From Gnetum montanum (lineage: Eukaryota > Streptophyta > Gnetopsida > Gnetales > Gnetaceae), in assembly GCA_015680685.1 (NCBI GenBank), contig MNCI01033474.1:2550256-2614255 (forward strand): 64,000 nucleotides of DNA, in the 5' to 3' direction. This document shows positions 46,907-59,760 of this stretch, one piece after another (within the stretch, counting starts at the first letter, position 1; every line of letters begins with the position of its first letter). The notes below the pieces were generated by a model. It ran no database searches, was not told the DNA's origin, and saw only the letters and a program-made list of their open reading frames with translations. A program made the position numbers and the translations under genes.

Positions 46907-46919
46907 AACATGATAGTCA
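46907..46919. repeat. Target site duplication of the LINE, right copy
   Basis: Repeats 43066-43078; see that entry. Confidence 0.9.
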
Positions 46920-48145
46920 CAACTACAAAGATGATACCTCAATGATTTGTCTAAAAGAAAGATTCTATAATTATAAAATTTCAATTTGGAGTACAACTAG
47001 GATGGACCAACTGATTTAGAATAGTAAAAGTAGATCAACAAACCTAGTCTTTTGGACATGTTACAAAGATTTCTGCATCATCATTAATCACATCTCAAGC
47101 CAGGAATTCAATGGGTCTCAAATCCTTAGATGCATGGCCTTCCTTCACCAAAGCTTTATTAATAGAATGGCATAGGTCATTAATAAAATCTAATCATTAG
47201 TAATAGATTGCATGATTCACACTGGTCATTGCTTCTTTGAAAAATGAAAACACAATTTTGACATTTTGTAATTAAGGTGGAAACTCTAAGCTCTTGATGC
47301 CAATTTCGACTTTAGGACACCTACCATTTTGAGTTGAGGCTTTTGTGTCCTATAACTTTGTCATATTTATTCCTATACATCATGTTTCAATATCATTCTA
47401 AGCATCTACAAGTTCTAAGATAGGATTGCTTTATAAGTTTCAGTCTTTTATTTGAACTGCATTAGCAAACTATGACAACATAAATCTAATCCTTAAACAT
47501 AGGCAAGCTGGGTTTTTCCATTAGTCACCCTTCTACAAAAAAGCTTCAAGCTAAATAAAATTCCAATGGGCAGCACTGAATTATAAATTAAAAAAAAAAA
47601 AGATTCTATAAAAAGAATTCTAAAACTAGTCAAATAGATCCAACAAGTCTAAGTGGATGTAACTAAAAATTTCAATTTCAGTTTCAGAATTAATCATTTC
47701 TATATGAGCTGCGTATATTCACATTAATACATTATTAATTGCATTCCATCTTAGCTGTCAACCATTACTATTTTCAATGCATGCCATTAAGGTATTGTCC
47801 AATATCTATCATTATTGCATTTGTCTGCGTGTTTGAGATGTTCCATCAGTAAAAAGTAAATATTAAGTAGCATTGCTATTGTAGATAGTAATAGGAGACA
47901 TTATAGGGAGGCCTTAGGCCAATATTTCCTTCTAGAAGTCAACACAAACAAGCCCCAAGGCAACATTGTGTATTCAAAGGCAATCTCAATACTACAATAC
48001 CTTCTATAGTAAGAGCACCACAGAAATCCAACCCATGAAATTAGTAACACGATTGCATAACTTCATTAGTTCAACAATTAGGCTATGTTCATACTCATGT
48101 ACCTCATAATTCCTCTGTAAATTGGCATAACAATGAGGTGCTTCA
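46920..48145. other. AT-rich stretch, nothing recognised
   Basis: Continuation of the LINE target region. No supported gene or repeat. Confidence 0.4.
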
Positions 48146-51100
48146 TGTTATATAGTGAAGTCAAATCTATACAATTTCTTAGATTTTCTGTTCTTGCTTA
48201 TAAGTTAAGAAGCTTGTAACTGTCTTCTTGATTATAATAAATTAATCTCACATAGTCGCCGCAACATCTCTCTGAATTTAATAGTTGTTTTTCATCACTA
48301 AAATCATTTAAGGTAATTTTGGATGATGAGGTTAAACATTATTCCTAGTCTCATCCCTTATAGATAGTTGGGAAACAATAGTTAAAACTATAAATGTAAC
48401 ATGTTCAATGCTCAATATTAACAATACAATCGCAACCTTGTTGGATTTTGAGAAAAGAACGGCAACCATGCAATCTACATTGTTTGGAAGACAAACTCTT
48501 TTAAGTGTTGAAAATAGACAAAGGACACAACAACAATGAACTCAAGATAAAAGCAGTGATGATAGAAGCAAGAGTAGGTGATGCGCACAAAATAGAGAAA
48601 AAGATTGGAGGTAATAGCACAAGCCTGTGCATTTGGAAAAGAATTATCTTGTTCTAAAGGAGAAAAGAAGCAAATAAAAGGATACTTCACAAGAAACATC
48701 AAATAATAAAAAACCATTGTGAAGGTAGGGTTACCTTAATCACTTTTGATAACACTTTAATTAATAGCAAGTTAAGCAAAGTTAATAGATGGATAATGGA
48801 TTTTGAAGAATCTTTTCAAGTATGTTTATAGAAGAAATATTTTAAGACATTTGCAGAAATTAAAAGTTTCCGTGTTCAATTGGGTGATAGTCATGAATAC
48901 AAAATCAAAGGAAAGGGCAATGTGCTAATCTAGCAAGAAGATAGAAGGCAGCTAAGTCTCCAAAATGTTAGATATATGCCTCATTTAAAGACATCTGATT
49001 TTGGCAGGGTAATTAGATGCTTCTGGTTTTCACAATACATTGGATGAGGACACTTGGATGGTAATCACTATCTTGAAAGGACAGAAAAATGGCTTTTTAT
49101 ATGTACTTAAAAGGAAGCTAGGTAAATGGAGATACCATGGCACTAGAGGGCTCTCATGAAAATCTTCAACTTTGCATTGCAGGCAAGGACACTTGATTGA
49201 AATGAAAATAAAGGTATTATAGTCTAGCAACTTTATTTCTAAATTTCCTTCAACTGCACTTCCATTTGTGAAGATTATGCTATTGGCAAAAGTCATAGAG
49301 TTTCATTTAAACAAAATGAGTTACATGGGAAAATAATTACGTAATTATTCATCCTGTAAATCCTATGTCATTTAATGATAGTCATTTTATAACTTTTATT
49401 GATGCCTATCCTCGAAAGTGTTGGGTGTATGACATGAAAAGTAAAGAGAAGACTTGATAGCCTTAAATTGTTTAAGGCAAGAGTTGAAAACGAGACAGGT
49501 ATGAAAATTAAATGTTTGCATATTGATAACATAGGAGAATATTTTCCAATGCTTTTGAACAACTTTGTAGCAATGCCAGCATTAAACATGAGAAGACAAT
49601 ACCTAGCACACCACAACAAAATGGTGTTGCTTAAAGATATAATAGAACTATTTTGCATAGGATTCATGATATGTTAAAAAATTATGGATTGCCAAAATTT
49701 TTTTGACATGAGGCTGCAAAAAATAGTGTATTTGATTAACTGATCCTATACTGGATCATAGATGAAAAAATAAAAAAAATTGAATGGAATGATAGGTGAA
49801 TAAATTACAGCCAGTTCAGAATCCTTGGTTGCATTACATATGCATATACTCTAAAGAAAGCAAAACCAAACTTGAAGATAGAGCATACAAGTGCATTTCT
49901 GAAGGCCATGATAATGATGGTAGGGGAATACACTATGCAATCCAATCACCAAAAAAGATATTTAGGAATACGGATGTCTACTGTAATGAAGATGTCATGT
50001 ATGGACAACTTGGCCAGCTAACTAGACAAGAAGAACAAGTAAAAATTAACACATCTTCCATTGTTTCAAGTCATTCATTGCTTGATCATAATATGGCCAA
50101 TGAGATGGAACGTAGTGGAAGTAGTCATAATCAAGAAAAAATTCAAGATAACGAAGCTGAACATCATAAAGAAAATGTTGATAACATTGGATCTATAGAT
50201 CTACATGATTCATCAAGCCACCTGGAAGGTTCCCTCCCTCCCTCTTTATATGGTAATCTTTATACTAAAAAGAGTGAACCAAAGAGGCCTCAAAAAGTGT
50301 TGCAAAGTCTAGACTAGCTTTGAAAGTCTACCATTGATGAAGATATTTATTTGCTGAAGCAAAATCAGACTTAGGAATTGATTCCTCTTCTACTTGAAAA
50401 TAAGGCCTTGAAGAACAAATAGCTGTTTAAAATCAAATATGAGACGGACCTCTCATACAGGTTCAAAGCTACATTGATGGTAAAATGATATGCACAAAAG
50501 GAATGCATTGACTTTTTGAAAAAAATTTCCCTTATTGTAAAACAAGCCTCAATTTGAACAATGCTATCATTGGTAGCTAGTTCAGACTTGGAATTAAAGC
50601 AGCTAGATGTAAAAATAACATTCCTACATGGAGGTTAAAGCAGAGATTTACATGGAATAGCTAGAATGCTTTGTAGATCAGAAACAACCAAATTATGTTT
50701 GCAGAATCAAAAAGAGTTTATATGGTCTCAAATGAATCCCAAGACAGTGGTACAATACATGTTTATGCATTAACTAGAATTTGTCAGGCCTGATGTTGAT
50801 TATTATATTTATTTTAAAGGTAGTATATCAAGAAAGTTTGTGATTTTAATATTACCAGTAATGATGAGGCTGAAATCAAAAATGAGAAAGATACATGTCC
50901 AATAAGTTTGCAATGAAAGACTTGGGTGGAGCTAAACAAGTGTTGGATATGCTCATATGCATATACATATGGACAGGGTGCAAAGAAAGTTATGGTCAAG
51001 TCTTGAAATGTATATCAAAGAAAAGTTAAATCAATTTAACATAATTTCAACAAAATCAGCTGTAGAAAGTTTAATGTAGCTATAGTCTGCATAAGGTTAA

Positions 51101-51838
51101 ATATTGCACATGCAGTAGGAGTTATACGTAAACATATGAGCAACCTTGTGAAGCATTGGAATGCTGTTAAATGGATATTTCAGTATTTAAAAAGTACTAG
51201 ATCTTATTGTTTATGTTTTGGTGGCATTATAATATGTAGATGTAGATAATGGAGGCAATCTTGAGAAGAGAAAGTCTACAAAAGGGTACAATTATACACC
51301 TTTACAGGATGAGCTATCAGCCGAATGTTAAGCTGCCTATTTAGATTAAATATTGTTACTTTTATCTTCCATATAATCAGAGTATGTAGCACTAACAGCA
51401 GCTTGTAAGGAGATGATGTGGCTGTGTAGTTTCCTATACAAATTGGGCCTGAAACAAAAATCATATGATTTGCTACACATTGCATATATTTTTGGAAAAA
51501 AAATGTTGTATTTCACATTAAGATTAGGCATATAGATGCAAGGTACTATTTCATAAGACAACCAATTAAGGAAAATTTATAGAATGCAGATGATATGTTC
51601 ACAAATACAATATCTGCAAAGAAGTAACAAATCAAGATAGCATTCATAGAGCCAATAAATAAAGTTCCAAAAAAAATACAAATTTGACATTAAGTGGAAT
51701 ATTGTTATAGAAGGAAGTCAAATATTTATTATTTCATAGATTTCCTTTCCTTGATTTCTAGTTAAGAACTTTGTAAATGCTTCCCTTGATTATGATGAAT
51801 TGATTCCATTGCAACTGCTTGTAACCATCTACTTTTGA
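48146..51838 (+). mobile_element. Ty1/copia element, strongly decayed
   Basis: Short, diverged terminal repeats (about 48146-48275 and 51713-51838) both start TGTTATA and share GAAGTCAAAT, TTAAGAA(G/C)(C/T)TTGTAA and CTTGATTAT(A/G)AT(A/G)AATT. Between them pol segments occur in copia order, with integrase before RT. No primer site or target duplication could be seen, and gag is mostly missing. Element limits are therefore tentative, while the copia assignment is firm. Confidence 0.7.
48860..51640 (+). pseudogene. Copia pol remnant
   Basis: Gag/pre-integrase boundary at 48877-48925 (VQLGDSHEYKIKGKGNVLI). Integrase core at 49370-49700, with FKARVENETGMKIKCLHIDN, a DNIGEY in place of DNGGEY, and TPQQNGVA (about 49606-49630). 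RT at 50580-50990, with ECFVDQKQPNYVCRIKKSLY, GLK and PRQWYN (about 50669-50760), later AMKDLGGAKQVLDM (50910-50950). The Y-V-D-D box is not readable. RNase H at 51200-51640, with SEYVALTAACKEMMWLCSFL (about 51377-51436). Frames change often and stops are common. Confidence 0.8.
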
Positions 51839-53520
51839 TTGATTGGGCAACTCAGTCTGATTGATAACCTGGACTTTGAAATATGACTATTGTAATCCCT
51901 TCGTATGGGCCTCTAAAATATCTTTTATACCATGTCCAATCCCCAAATTAGTTCTATACATATGACTGGCAATTGATTGCCCATGATTTTTTGGTAGTGG
52001 GTGGTAAAGGCTGTTTAAAGTGTGGGGAAGAAAGTGTTGGATGCACAGAAACACTACATTTGAAATTTACAATTAGATCTGTCTTCTTTCTGTGGATGTT
52101 TCCCTTCACATTGAAGGGATTTGCCATATAAATTCTTGAAAACTATCTTGCCTTAATTTTTTTTATTAGTTCAAAGTTTGCATTTTAGGTTGTCTTAATT
52201 ATAGTACTACAACCAACACCTACATTTCACTAGTACAATTGTAATAGTATCTTCTAAAGCAAATATGCCTCCATGAACTTAATTTTCAAATGTCACGATA
52301 TTAAAAGATTAGCTACCTAGTAGTAATTGATAAATTAAAAATCACTGGCATAGAATCTGAAGTTAGTTTTCCTCAATATTACATGAACACCATTATATGA
52401 TTCATAGGGCATCACAACAGTAGAGAACTCAAATTGGTAGGACTTGCACTTGAAAGTCTCTCTAGGTACATCCAACACTCTAATTGCAAAAGCAAGATAT
52501 GTATGTATCTACATCTATACAAGATTGTGAAAATTGAGAAAGTTAATAGAATGAAAACTAATACAATTATCATCATCTTGGTACCTTTATCCCAATAACA
52601 TGGGCTTAAGGCAGGCAAAGGAATTGACAATGATTTACTATAATCATATGTCTACTAAACACCATACTCCTAAACATATATTTTTATTGTGGCCCATGTC
52701 TTAGCATGCCCCTTGGAATCAAACCTGACTTGCAAATGGTAGGCCACATGCTTTAATGAAGTAAGCTATGCCTCACTGAAAATGGAAACTAACATAATAA
52801 AAGTTTTTAAGAAAAAACATTATTCACTATTTTTCCCATTACCAAAAGAAGTGAAATCATAGAAATTGTTTTGGTCAAAGTAGAGTTTTGTAGAAACATG
52901 AAATGACAGTCAATAAAACATACAAATATTTAACCAAGTGCCAGCAGAAAGTACTAAAATACATTAATACAAACTACAGAATAGATAACATTTATAGTTA
53001 AAACCACAAATAGATCTCATGATTTGATCTTGTTATAAAACTAGTCTTGTAGTTTAAAAAATTGAAGTTCAGATAAGCCAACAAAGAGATAGACCAAAAC
53101 ATACCTCATTTCTTTTGCATAAAGAAAGATATCCAAGATTTGGGTATTAATGCTTACTTGGCTCTTAATAAAAGTGAATGGTGTGAAGAAACTCACATAG
53201 CTAACCCATGTAGTTGGGATAAGGCTTGGATAATGATGATGATAATTTAAAAAATTACTAATCACCCTCATTACATTTCTTTTGTACAATTGTCCACAAT
53301 TCCACAACTCCATATTCATCATGGTCAATTTTGAAACATGATGATACAGGTTGCTAGAGTTTTAACTGGTTGCACCTACAATGTTTTTGGTGGATTGCCA
53401 ATCTAAAAATCATCACCATTGCCTTCATTCATCAAAGTGAGATGAACCATTATGGTGGGTAAGTGGAGCAGGGTCACTCCAATGCAATTAACCCTTCAAA
53501 CACACCACAAAACACTGCTA
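51839..53520. other. AT-rich stretch, nothing recognised
   Basis: Short frames only, with no conserved segments. Confidence 0.4.
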
Positions 53521-53576
53521 AAATTTCATGCAAGATAAGTAAACTGCTAAATTTCATGCAAGATAAGTAAACTGCT
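53521..53576. repeat. Perfect 28-bp tandem duplication
   Basis: The unit AAATTTCATGCAAGATAAGT plus AAACTGCT occurs twice without a mismatch, followed by an A-run. Confidence 0.9.
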
Positions 53577-53930
53577 AAAAAAAAAAGAAAAACTAGCTAT
53601 CTTCTATCAAATTGCATAAAGATTACAAATACAATGGAGCAAAATTCCACATAACACTCACACACTCAACGATATTGTAGAATACAAGGCTGTACAATCA
53701 CACAAGATTTTCCTCAATGCAAGGATCATTCTCAAGGATCTTTTCCCTTCTCACACAAGGCTGGTTTCCCATAACCAAGATCCACACAAAGGCCAAAACC
53801 ACACACTTCTTTGACCACACACATTCATTATAAGAACCTTTCCCACAATGAACTACACATTTCTGGTTGTTTCCCAACTTGGAACGACTACATCAAATGA
53901 TTTACTTCTCGAACAAGTCATCATTGGGAT

Positions 53931-54668
53931 CAAGAAAACATCTTTTTGAAAATTGTCCCTTGCTAGAAAGACTTCTTTCATCTATGTGAAAGATGTCTTT
54001 GGTACCTAATAGACATCTTTTGTTTTTGAAAGACATCTTTCTAGGTTGCTAGACGTCTTTTGAGAATGATAAACACTTGCAGGAAAGACATCTTTGAAGC
54101 TAAAAGACGTCTTCCAAACTACTCCATCTTCCTCTTCTCTACCTATAGGGATCGACACCAGGGCTCAAAAGAAATGTCCCTACACTAGTAAGTGACTTAA
54201 AAATACTTTTATTTTTATCATTGGCTATTTACCTAAAATCAACCTAAATGTATATTTTTACCAAGTATCTATGCATCATGTGGTTTTTGAACTTTGAATC
54301 TAGTATATGCAATACTAATGAGGACATCACCTAGCCCATGTATCATCCTCAATTGACTATTTGTGTGTATGTGTTTGTTGGTGTTGGCCTTGTTCGTGAT
54401 GATTCCAAGGTATTTTAGGATCAAGAAGAGCTTGTTCAAGGTGTATTTGGAGTTCTTAGGCTTAGGCATAGACATATTGTTCTTGGTAGCCTAGCCAAAA
54501 AAGATGTTTACATTATAGAAAACACAGCTCTAGTACAAGAGTAGACGTATACTCCAAAAGTAAGACATGTGCTCAACTTAGGAAAGATGTCTACCCTAGT
54601 AACAAGATCTCCTCTCTACATGCTTTGTACTGTGGAAAGACATCTCCTCCTCATCAAAGATGTCTACT
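53931..54668. promoter_or_regulatory. Array of AAAGACRTCTTT palindromes upstream of the family-D LTR
   Basis: AGAC(A/G/T)TCTTT or AGATGTCTTT begins at 53969, 53991, 54011, 54031, 54051, 54086 and 54105, with exact 20-base spacing for four in a row. Looser copies lie at about 53934, 54588, 54634 and 54656. The core GAC(A/G)TC is palindromic or nearly so. It may be part of the U3 of a longer family-D LTR, because the TATA box (GTATAAATAGG) lies downstream at about 54757. Function is inferred. Confidence 0.5.
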
Positions 54669-54686
54669 CTAGTGATGAAATGTTTT

Positions 54687-55198
54687 TGTTGGTGGATTCC
54701 AACAAATATTAATTTGTATTTTGAATGCTAAGGGAGATGAAAGGTCACACAAGAAAGTATAAATAGGCATCAAAGGCCTAAGTTTGAGTAAGAGTTGAGA
54801 GTGTAAGTGATAGAGAGTAAGAGTTGAGAGTGTAAGTGAGAAAGAGTCAAAGGGAGAGTAAGGGAGAGCTTGTACTAGGATAGTTGTGTCTAGTTGAATG
54901 AGAAGCAAGAGGTGCTTGAGAGAGGGTGATGGAATCTCTTATGAGTGTTCCTGTCTTGAGTTTGTGCTCCAAGTGTGAACAATTGAGGGATTGAAAGGGG
55001 ATATGTGTGGCCTCTAAGACCTTTGAGAGATTTGAGTTGAGCTTGGCTCCTCATATTTGATGTATTTCTCTATTTTGAGAGTGGTTTAATAAAGAGAGAG
55101 TTTCTCCATTTCCTTGTGTTTTTATTTTCTAAGCTAATTTAGCTTGGACAGGTTGTGGAATGGTTCCTTCTAGGGTTTGTTGATGCAAATCTATATCA
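54687..55198 (+). repeat. Family-D LTR (5' LTR, left limit uncertain)
   Basis: The right end CTATATCA is fixed by the primer site that follows. The TATA box is near 54757 and a 29-bp duplication is at 54786-54839 (GAGTAAGAGTTGAGAGTGTA twice). The left limit at TGTTGG is a guess; the LTR may extend to include the palindrome array. The homologous fragment at 10486-10834 supports it as a repeat family. Confidence 0.7.
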
Positions 55199-55201
55199 AA
55201 T

Positions 55202-55213
55202 TGGTATCAAAGC
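55202..55213 (+). promoter_or_regulatory. Primer-binding site, initiator tRNA-Met type
   Basis: TGGTATCAAAGC, three bases after the LTR end, differs at one base (G to A) from the well-known plant retroelement primer site TGGTATCAGAGC. Confidence 0.85.
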
Positions 55214-55515
55214 ATTGATTTGGAGGTATCCACACTTCAATTGTTGATTTTCATCAAGCTTTAGATAAAATTTGAAGAATTGTTAAGCTTTACAGCCACT
55301 TAGGATTTGAAGTACCTAAGATTGGTAAAGACTACTTTGATCTTGGATGATCAACTTTCATTTATGGTAATTAAGCAGCCATTTGGTTGAAAGGCTAGGG
55401 TTTGAAGTGAATTATATCTTCATTACACTTTGTGTTAGGGTCTAGTACCTTATTGCCTTGAATTGAAGAGATTATCTTGTTGCTTTAAGATTTTATCTTT
55501 AGCTTTATGAAAGTT

Positions 55516-57312
55516 ATGGCTCCTAAGAAAAAGAATAATCAAGAGCTTGGACAAGAGCTTGAAGAACTCAAAGATTCCTTTAAGGCTTTTGTGGCTGACA
55601 TGCAATAAGTCATTCCCAAGATATTCACCAACAAGCACCAAGATGTTGAAGAAACTTCAAGAAGAAGTCAAGAGGATATTGAAGAAGAAAATCCTTTTGC
55701 ATCAATGCAAACATCACAAGGAAGAAATGATCAAAGGACTCTAAGGAGATAAGAGACTAGAACTCAAAGGTGTGAACAAAGGTTTCCTCCCAACATAATA
55801 GTGAGAAAAATGATGATGATAGGTTTGTCAAAAATTTAGAGAAGTACTTTAGGAGTTTCTCATGTGGATATTCTCATCTTCAAAGGTATTAAGGGTATAG
55901 AATTTTTCCTTTCATGGCCTAGACTTGTGAATAAGTATATTCTTGTTGAGCACATTTCTAGTGAGTCAATGATTCATATTATTGAGAGCACACTTGAAGG
56001 ATTGGCAACCAAATGGTGGGATAAGGAATGCATCAAGTACTTTGAAGAACATGGTAAACCTATTAAGAGTTGCCAACTCATAGAATTCATGCTGAAGAAA
56101 AATTTTGAGAAGACATCCTTCTATCATGGAACCATCAAGGAGCTAAAATTTCTCAAACAAAGAGATCAAGAGATAAAAGATTACTATGTTGAATTTTGTA
56201 AAGCTTTGCAAAAGGTTGACATTCATTGGACTAAATATGAGCAAGTTTATAACTTTATTAGTAGATTAATGATGTAATATCAGCAATAATTAACATTTTA
56301 TGAGCCTGATACACTTGATGAAGCCTATGATCTTGCTCTTAAAGCTAAAATAAAAATTATAAATTTTGGCTTAAAGAAGGATAAAGATCACAAGAAAAAG
56401 AATGGGAAAGATAACTCAAAAGTCAAAGAAATCGTCCAAGAATGAAGGTGAAGATGAGAAAAAGAAAGAAAGGAAGTCTACTTCTCCAAGGAGGGGAAGA
56501 AGAAGGGAAAGATCTCCACAAAGTAAAGATCAAGGTAAAGACATATGCTATAATTATGCATTTAAGGGTGAAGAAATTCAGACTATGCAAGAAAATGAGC
56601 CTAATTCTTCAAGGAAGGTATGTGAAACTAATCCTTTATACATTGTTAAGCAAAGTGAATCAGACTATGCCAGAAGATGAGCCTGAATCTTCAAGGAAGG
56701 TATGTGAAACTAATCCTTTATATATTGTTGAACAAAGTGAGTTGAATAGTTGTACTTGTGTTGGACATGTTAGTTCTCATGAAGATGTTATAAGGAAGAG
56801 TTTGTTTAGAACTCATTATGATGTTAAAAGTTATTCTTTGAGTGTGTTCATTGATGGTGGAGTACAAGAGAATGTGATTTCTACCAAGGCTGTGAAATCA
56901 TTGCATTGAGCTACAATTTCTCACCTTAATCCATATAAAATGCATTGGTTCATGAAGAATCACTATAAACAAGTTAAGGAATAGTGCTTTATTGAACATT
57001 CCATTGGAGATTTTCATGATCAGATTCTCTGTGATGTACTACCTATTGATTGTTCAGATCTTATATTTGGTAGGCCATGGGATTATGATAATAAGGCTAT
57101 CTTTGATGGAGAAAATAACAGTTGGACTACGAACCAAGGCAATCATAAGTTTAGGTTATTGTCCACTATTGTTGAGAGTGCATGCTATTTGTGATGATGA
57201 TATTTTCTTTGATGCTGAAGAAAATGCATTTGAAATGGATGTTGTTAATAATTGTGTGGAGTCTCGTATGAATGAGAAGAAGATTATTTATGCTGCTGTA
57301 CAATCTTGGTAA
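55516..57312 (+). pseudogene. Gypsy gag and protease (element D), truncated
   Basis: An ATG at 55516 (MAPKKKNNQELGQELEELKD) starts gag. The same frame reaches 56277 through a few stops and includes the retrotransposon gag core (IESTLEGLATKWWDKECIKY, IEFMLKKNFEK, FLKQRDQEIKDYYVEFCKAL). A degraded zinc knuckle (ICYNYAFKGE) is near 56547. An 82-bp tandem duplication at 56579-56742 shifts the frame. Retropepsin follows (about 56840-57160): FIDGGVQENVIS in place of D-S-G-A, then ILCDVLPIDCSDLIFGRPWD and YDNKAIFDG. No RT or integrase and no 3' LTR follow, so the element is cut after the protease. Confidence 0.8.
56579..56742 (+). repeat. 82-bp tandem duplication inside element D
   Basis: CAGACTATGC and AAGGAAGGTATGTGAAACTA recur 82 bases apart. 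82 is not a multiple of three, so the duplication disrupts the reading frame. Confidence 0.85.
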
Positions 57313-58700
57313 TTGATAACTGTAGTGTGTTGGTTGATGCTTTTGAGCACTTGTACTAGTGCTGCACTAACATTTGTGTTGGAGAAGAGATTCTAGAAGA
57401 ATCAGAAAACTCAGTTGGCTGCAAGTGGAGAATCACCATTGGTATTTGGGCATTGGGCTTGGAAGACTACTCCCTTGATTGATGCTAACAACTCATTTTT
57501 CAGATCCTTGTGTAACTTTTGTACAGGTTTAAGCCATCATGGGGATGCAGCTGAGGCATTCCAAGGAGATGCTTAAATGAAGAAAGTGTGGTGGGGCATG
57601 AGGACAAGCTTCCTAGAGCAAGAGAAGAGCAAAACCAAAACTTCAAGCATTGTGACCAGGAGTGATACTCATTCTCATAATGTCTTTAATCAATGCTCAA
57701 TCTGCTTCACTAAGGTTCTTATCTTTGTTCTAATTTGCCAAATGATTACTTGATGTATTAATTTTAGGATGACATGCACCATATATAGGAATCTCATCCG
57801 AAACTTTACATAGTTAATTTGGATTTGCAACCCAGCTGTCAGATTTATCACAATCATAAGCAAGGGCCTGTTCCATATTAGAAAACAAACAAAACCTCAA
57901 ATAAACCAAAATCTTCATGGCCCAAAGATAGAAAAGTACACCTATTTGACCAAGAAGCTCAAGTTTAACACCAGTACGCTCTAACCTTTTCCCTGGAAAC
58001 CGATCTATAGAAACCTTCCATAAAATATATTAACTTATCTATGATCATCTACTCGGTTTTTAAATGCTGATAAAATCGGCTTAAAACATAGTGCAAAAAC
58101 TTTACCTGTCCAATAACATTCTCTTGGCTCTGAAATGGCCACACCATGCAAACTTGTCCATTTTCTTTCTTTAAGTTTGCATTACTTTAAATTTAAAATA
58201 CTAAATTGTCACCGTCACGGAGTAGGATAGAAGCCAATAAGGGTATTACGTGATGGCAACCCAAACAAGTGCCTAAGCGCAGAAATTGGGAACTTAAGAA
58301 ACCACGCAGGTAATATGTCTGCCCAAGTAGGAAAGAGAAGTATACGTCTATGCTTGTAGGTAAAACACAGAAAGTCTCTTCACAGTCATGTTAACCTCTG
58401 CCATTCATGTTGGATGTACCCCATTTTAGGCTACTGACACAACGTCATGACATGTTATCAAGCCCAAAAAGAGAGCACTCAACAGACCAGCAGCACTTGT
58501 TGGATCTCTAGACTCAGGTTTTTTCTTCTTTAACAATGTTGTTCCAATGTAAGCCAGTAACAGGATCTGTATTAGATTTTGATTCAGTTGCACATATTTC
58601 AATCTACAAAGCTAAAAGTTCTCAGTGAATACGTAAATTTCAATCCAGAATTATTAACTAAAACTCCATGGAGTTTGTTGAGCTCGCGCTCACTCATGAT
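57313..58700. other. Stretch without a recognised gene
   Basis: Mixed sequence after the truncated gypsy element, with no conserved coding segment found. Confidence 0.4.
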
Positions 58701-58729
58701 AAATTATATTTCAACAATTGGCAAAGTAT

Positions 58730-59230
58730 TTAGAGGCAAAAGAAAATATAATAATTCCCAACGTAGCAGTGAACACCTACCTCCTGGAAAAAGTCTGCAG
58801 TTGTTTTGCTGTGTTCAGTACACTTTGAATCCCGTGATCTTCGAAAATTCCAGAATATGTTACCTGTGGTCCCTGATACACAATCTGCCTCTGAAAACAA
58901 AAGTATATTGTCGGACAGATCAAAGGTGCTGACTGAAGCAGAGATATCGTACATGCAGTGCCCTTCTGAAAACAAATGTACGTTGTCGAACAGGACTGTT
59001 GTTGCTTGTATATACTTTGCAGACAAAGATCCCGACGGGGAGGCATCTCATACTGTAAGCTATCTGTTGTGTTGTGTTGGTGGGACTCCGAGTGTCGGAT
59101 TCGGACTGGGTCACAAAGTTAACGTTAACAAGCGAAAGCAGTGCATAACTGATGCTTTTAAAACCGGAAAAGAGGGAGATAAAAGCTCGAATCTCAATCA
59201 ATCGAGCCACGCTATTCCTTCGACCATCGT
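58730..59230. other. Open stretch on both strands, unrecognised; possible exon
   Basis: Less AT-rich than its surroundings and open for about 100-140 codons in several frames (for example plus 58806-59234, minus 58777-59046). A CAG before 58820 (plus) or GTAGGT after the minus frame near 58780 could be splice sites. An internal repeat of about 90 bases (CTTCTGAAAACAAATGTACG at 58963 and CCTCTGAAAACAAAAGTATA at 58881) is visible. I recognise no domain and cannot choose the strand. Confidence 0.25.
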
Positions 59231-59760
59231 TTAGATTAGACGATCATTTTCAAGGTTGAATTATTTTCACGACAAAATTTCATCGTTGACGTTAATTAAT
59301 CTTTATGTTAATCGTTAACCATTTTGGATAGTCAGTTTTCTATGATTATATGTCATTTTACTTTGGTTACAATGTTTCACACTACTTGAATCATTCTTTT
59401 TGATTTAGTTGGAATTATCAATCAAGTTTAAAGTTAAAAAGCCAGAACAGTGCATAAGTGATGCTTTTAAAACCGGAAAAGAGGGAGTTAAAGCCCGAAT
59501 CTCAATCGATCGAGCCACTCTATTCCTTCGACGATCATTTACGATCTTACCCCTTAGACGATCATTTAGTCTGTCCATTTTCAAGGTTGAGTTAATTTTC
59601 ACGACAACGTTAATTAATCTTTATGTTAACTGTTAACCATTTTAAATATTCAGTTTTCTATGATTGTATGTCATTTTACTTTGGTTACAATGTTTCACAC
59701 CACTTAAATAATTCTTTTTAATTTAGTTGGAATTATCAATCAAGTTTATCTTTCTATTTA
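59116..59760. repeat. Tandem duplication, unit about 310-318 bp
   Basis: GTGCATAA(C/G)TGATGCTTTTA at 59141 recurs at 59450. AAAACCGGAAAAGAGGGAG, TTAATTAATCTTTATGTTAA and TTAGTTGGAATTATCAATCA follow in the same order in both. The two units are clearly similar, with small indels. Confidence 0.85.

Larger units (their letters stand above)
43079..46908 (+). mobile_element. L1-type LINE, 5' truncated, GC-rich
   Basis: A non-LTR element bounded by a 12-13 bp target duplication and ending in poly-A (46899-46908) after TTTAATATAATCCCGACCTC. It starts inside ORF2, so ORF1 and the endonuclease are missing, as usual after incomplete reverse transcription. GC content is far above the surrounding AT-rich DNA and CpG is frequent throughout, in contrast to the CpG-decayed LTR elements. 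This suggests recent insertion. Beyond the usual L1 ORF2 end there is a long extra coding region (45170-46558). Confidence 0.9.

Noticed and set aside
48146-48400. Initiator-Met primer site for the copia element
   Set aside because: No TGGTATCAGAGC-like sequence follows the left terminal repeat, so I left the primer site unassigned.
58806-59234. THAP-like start (LCSVHFESRD) in the plus frame
   Set aside because: Only a few residues match; the Cys/His framework of the domain is not present.
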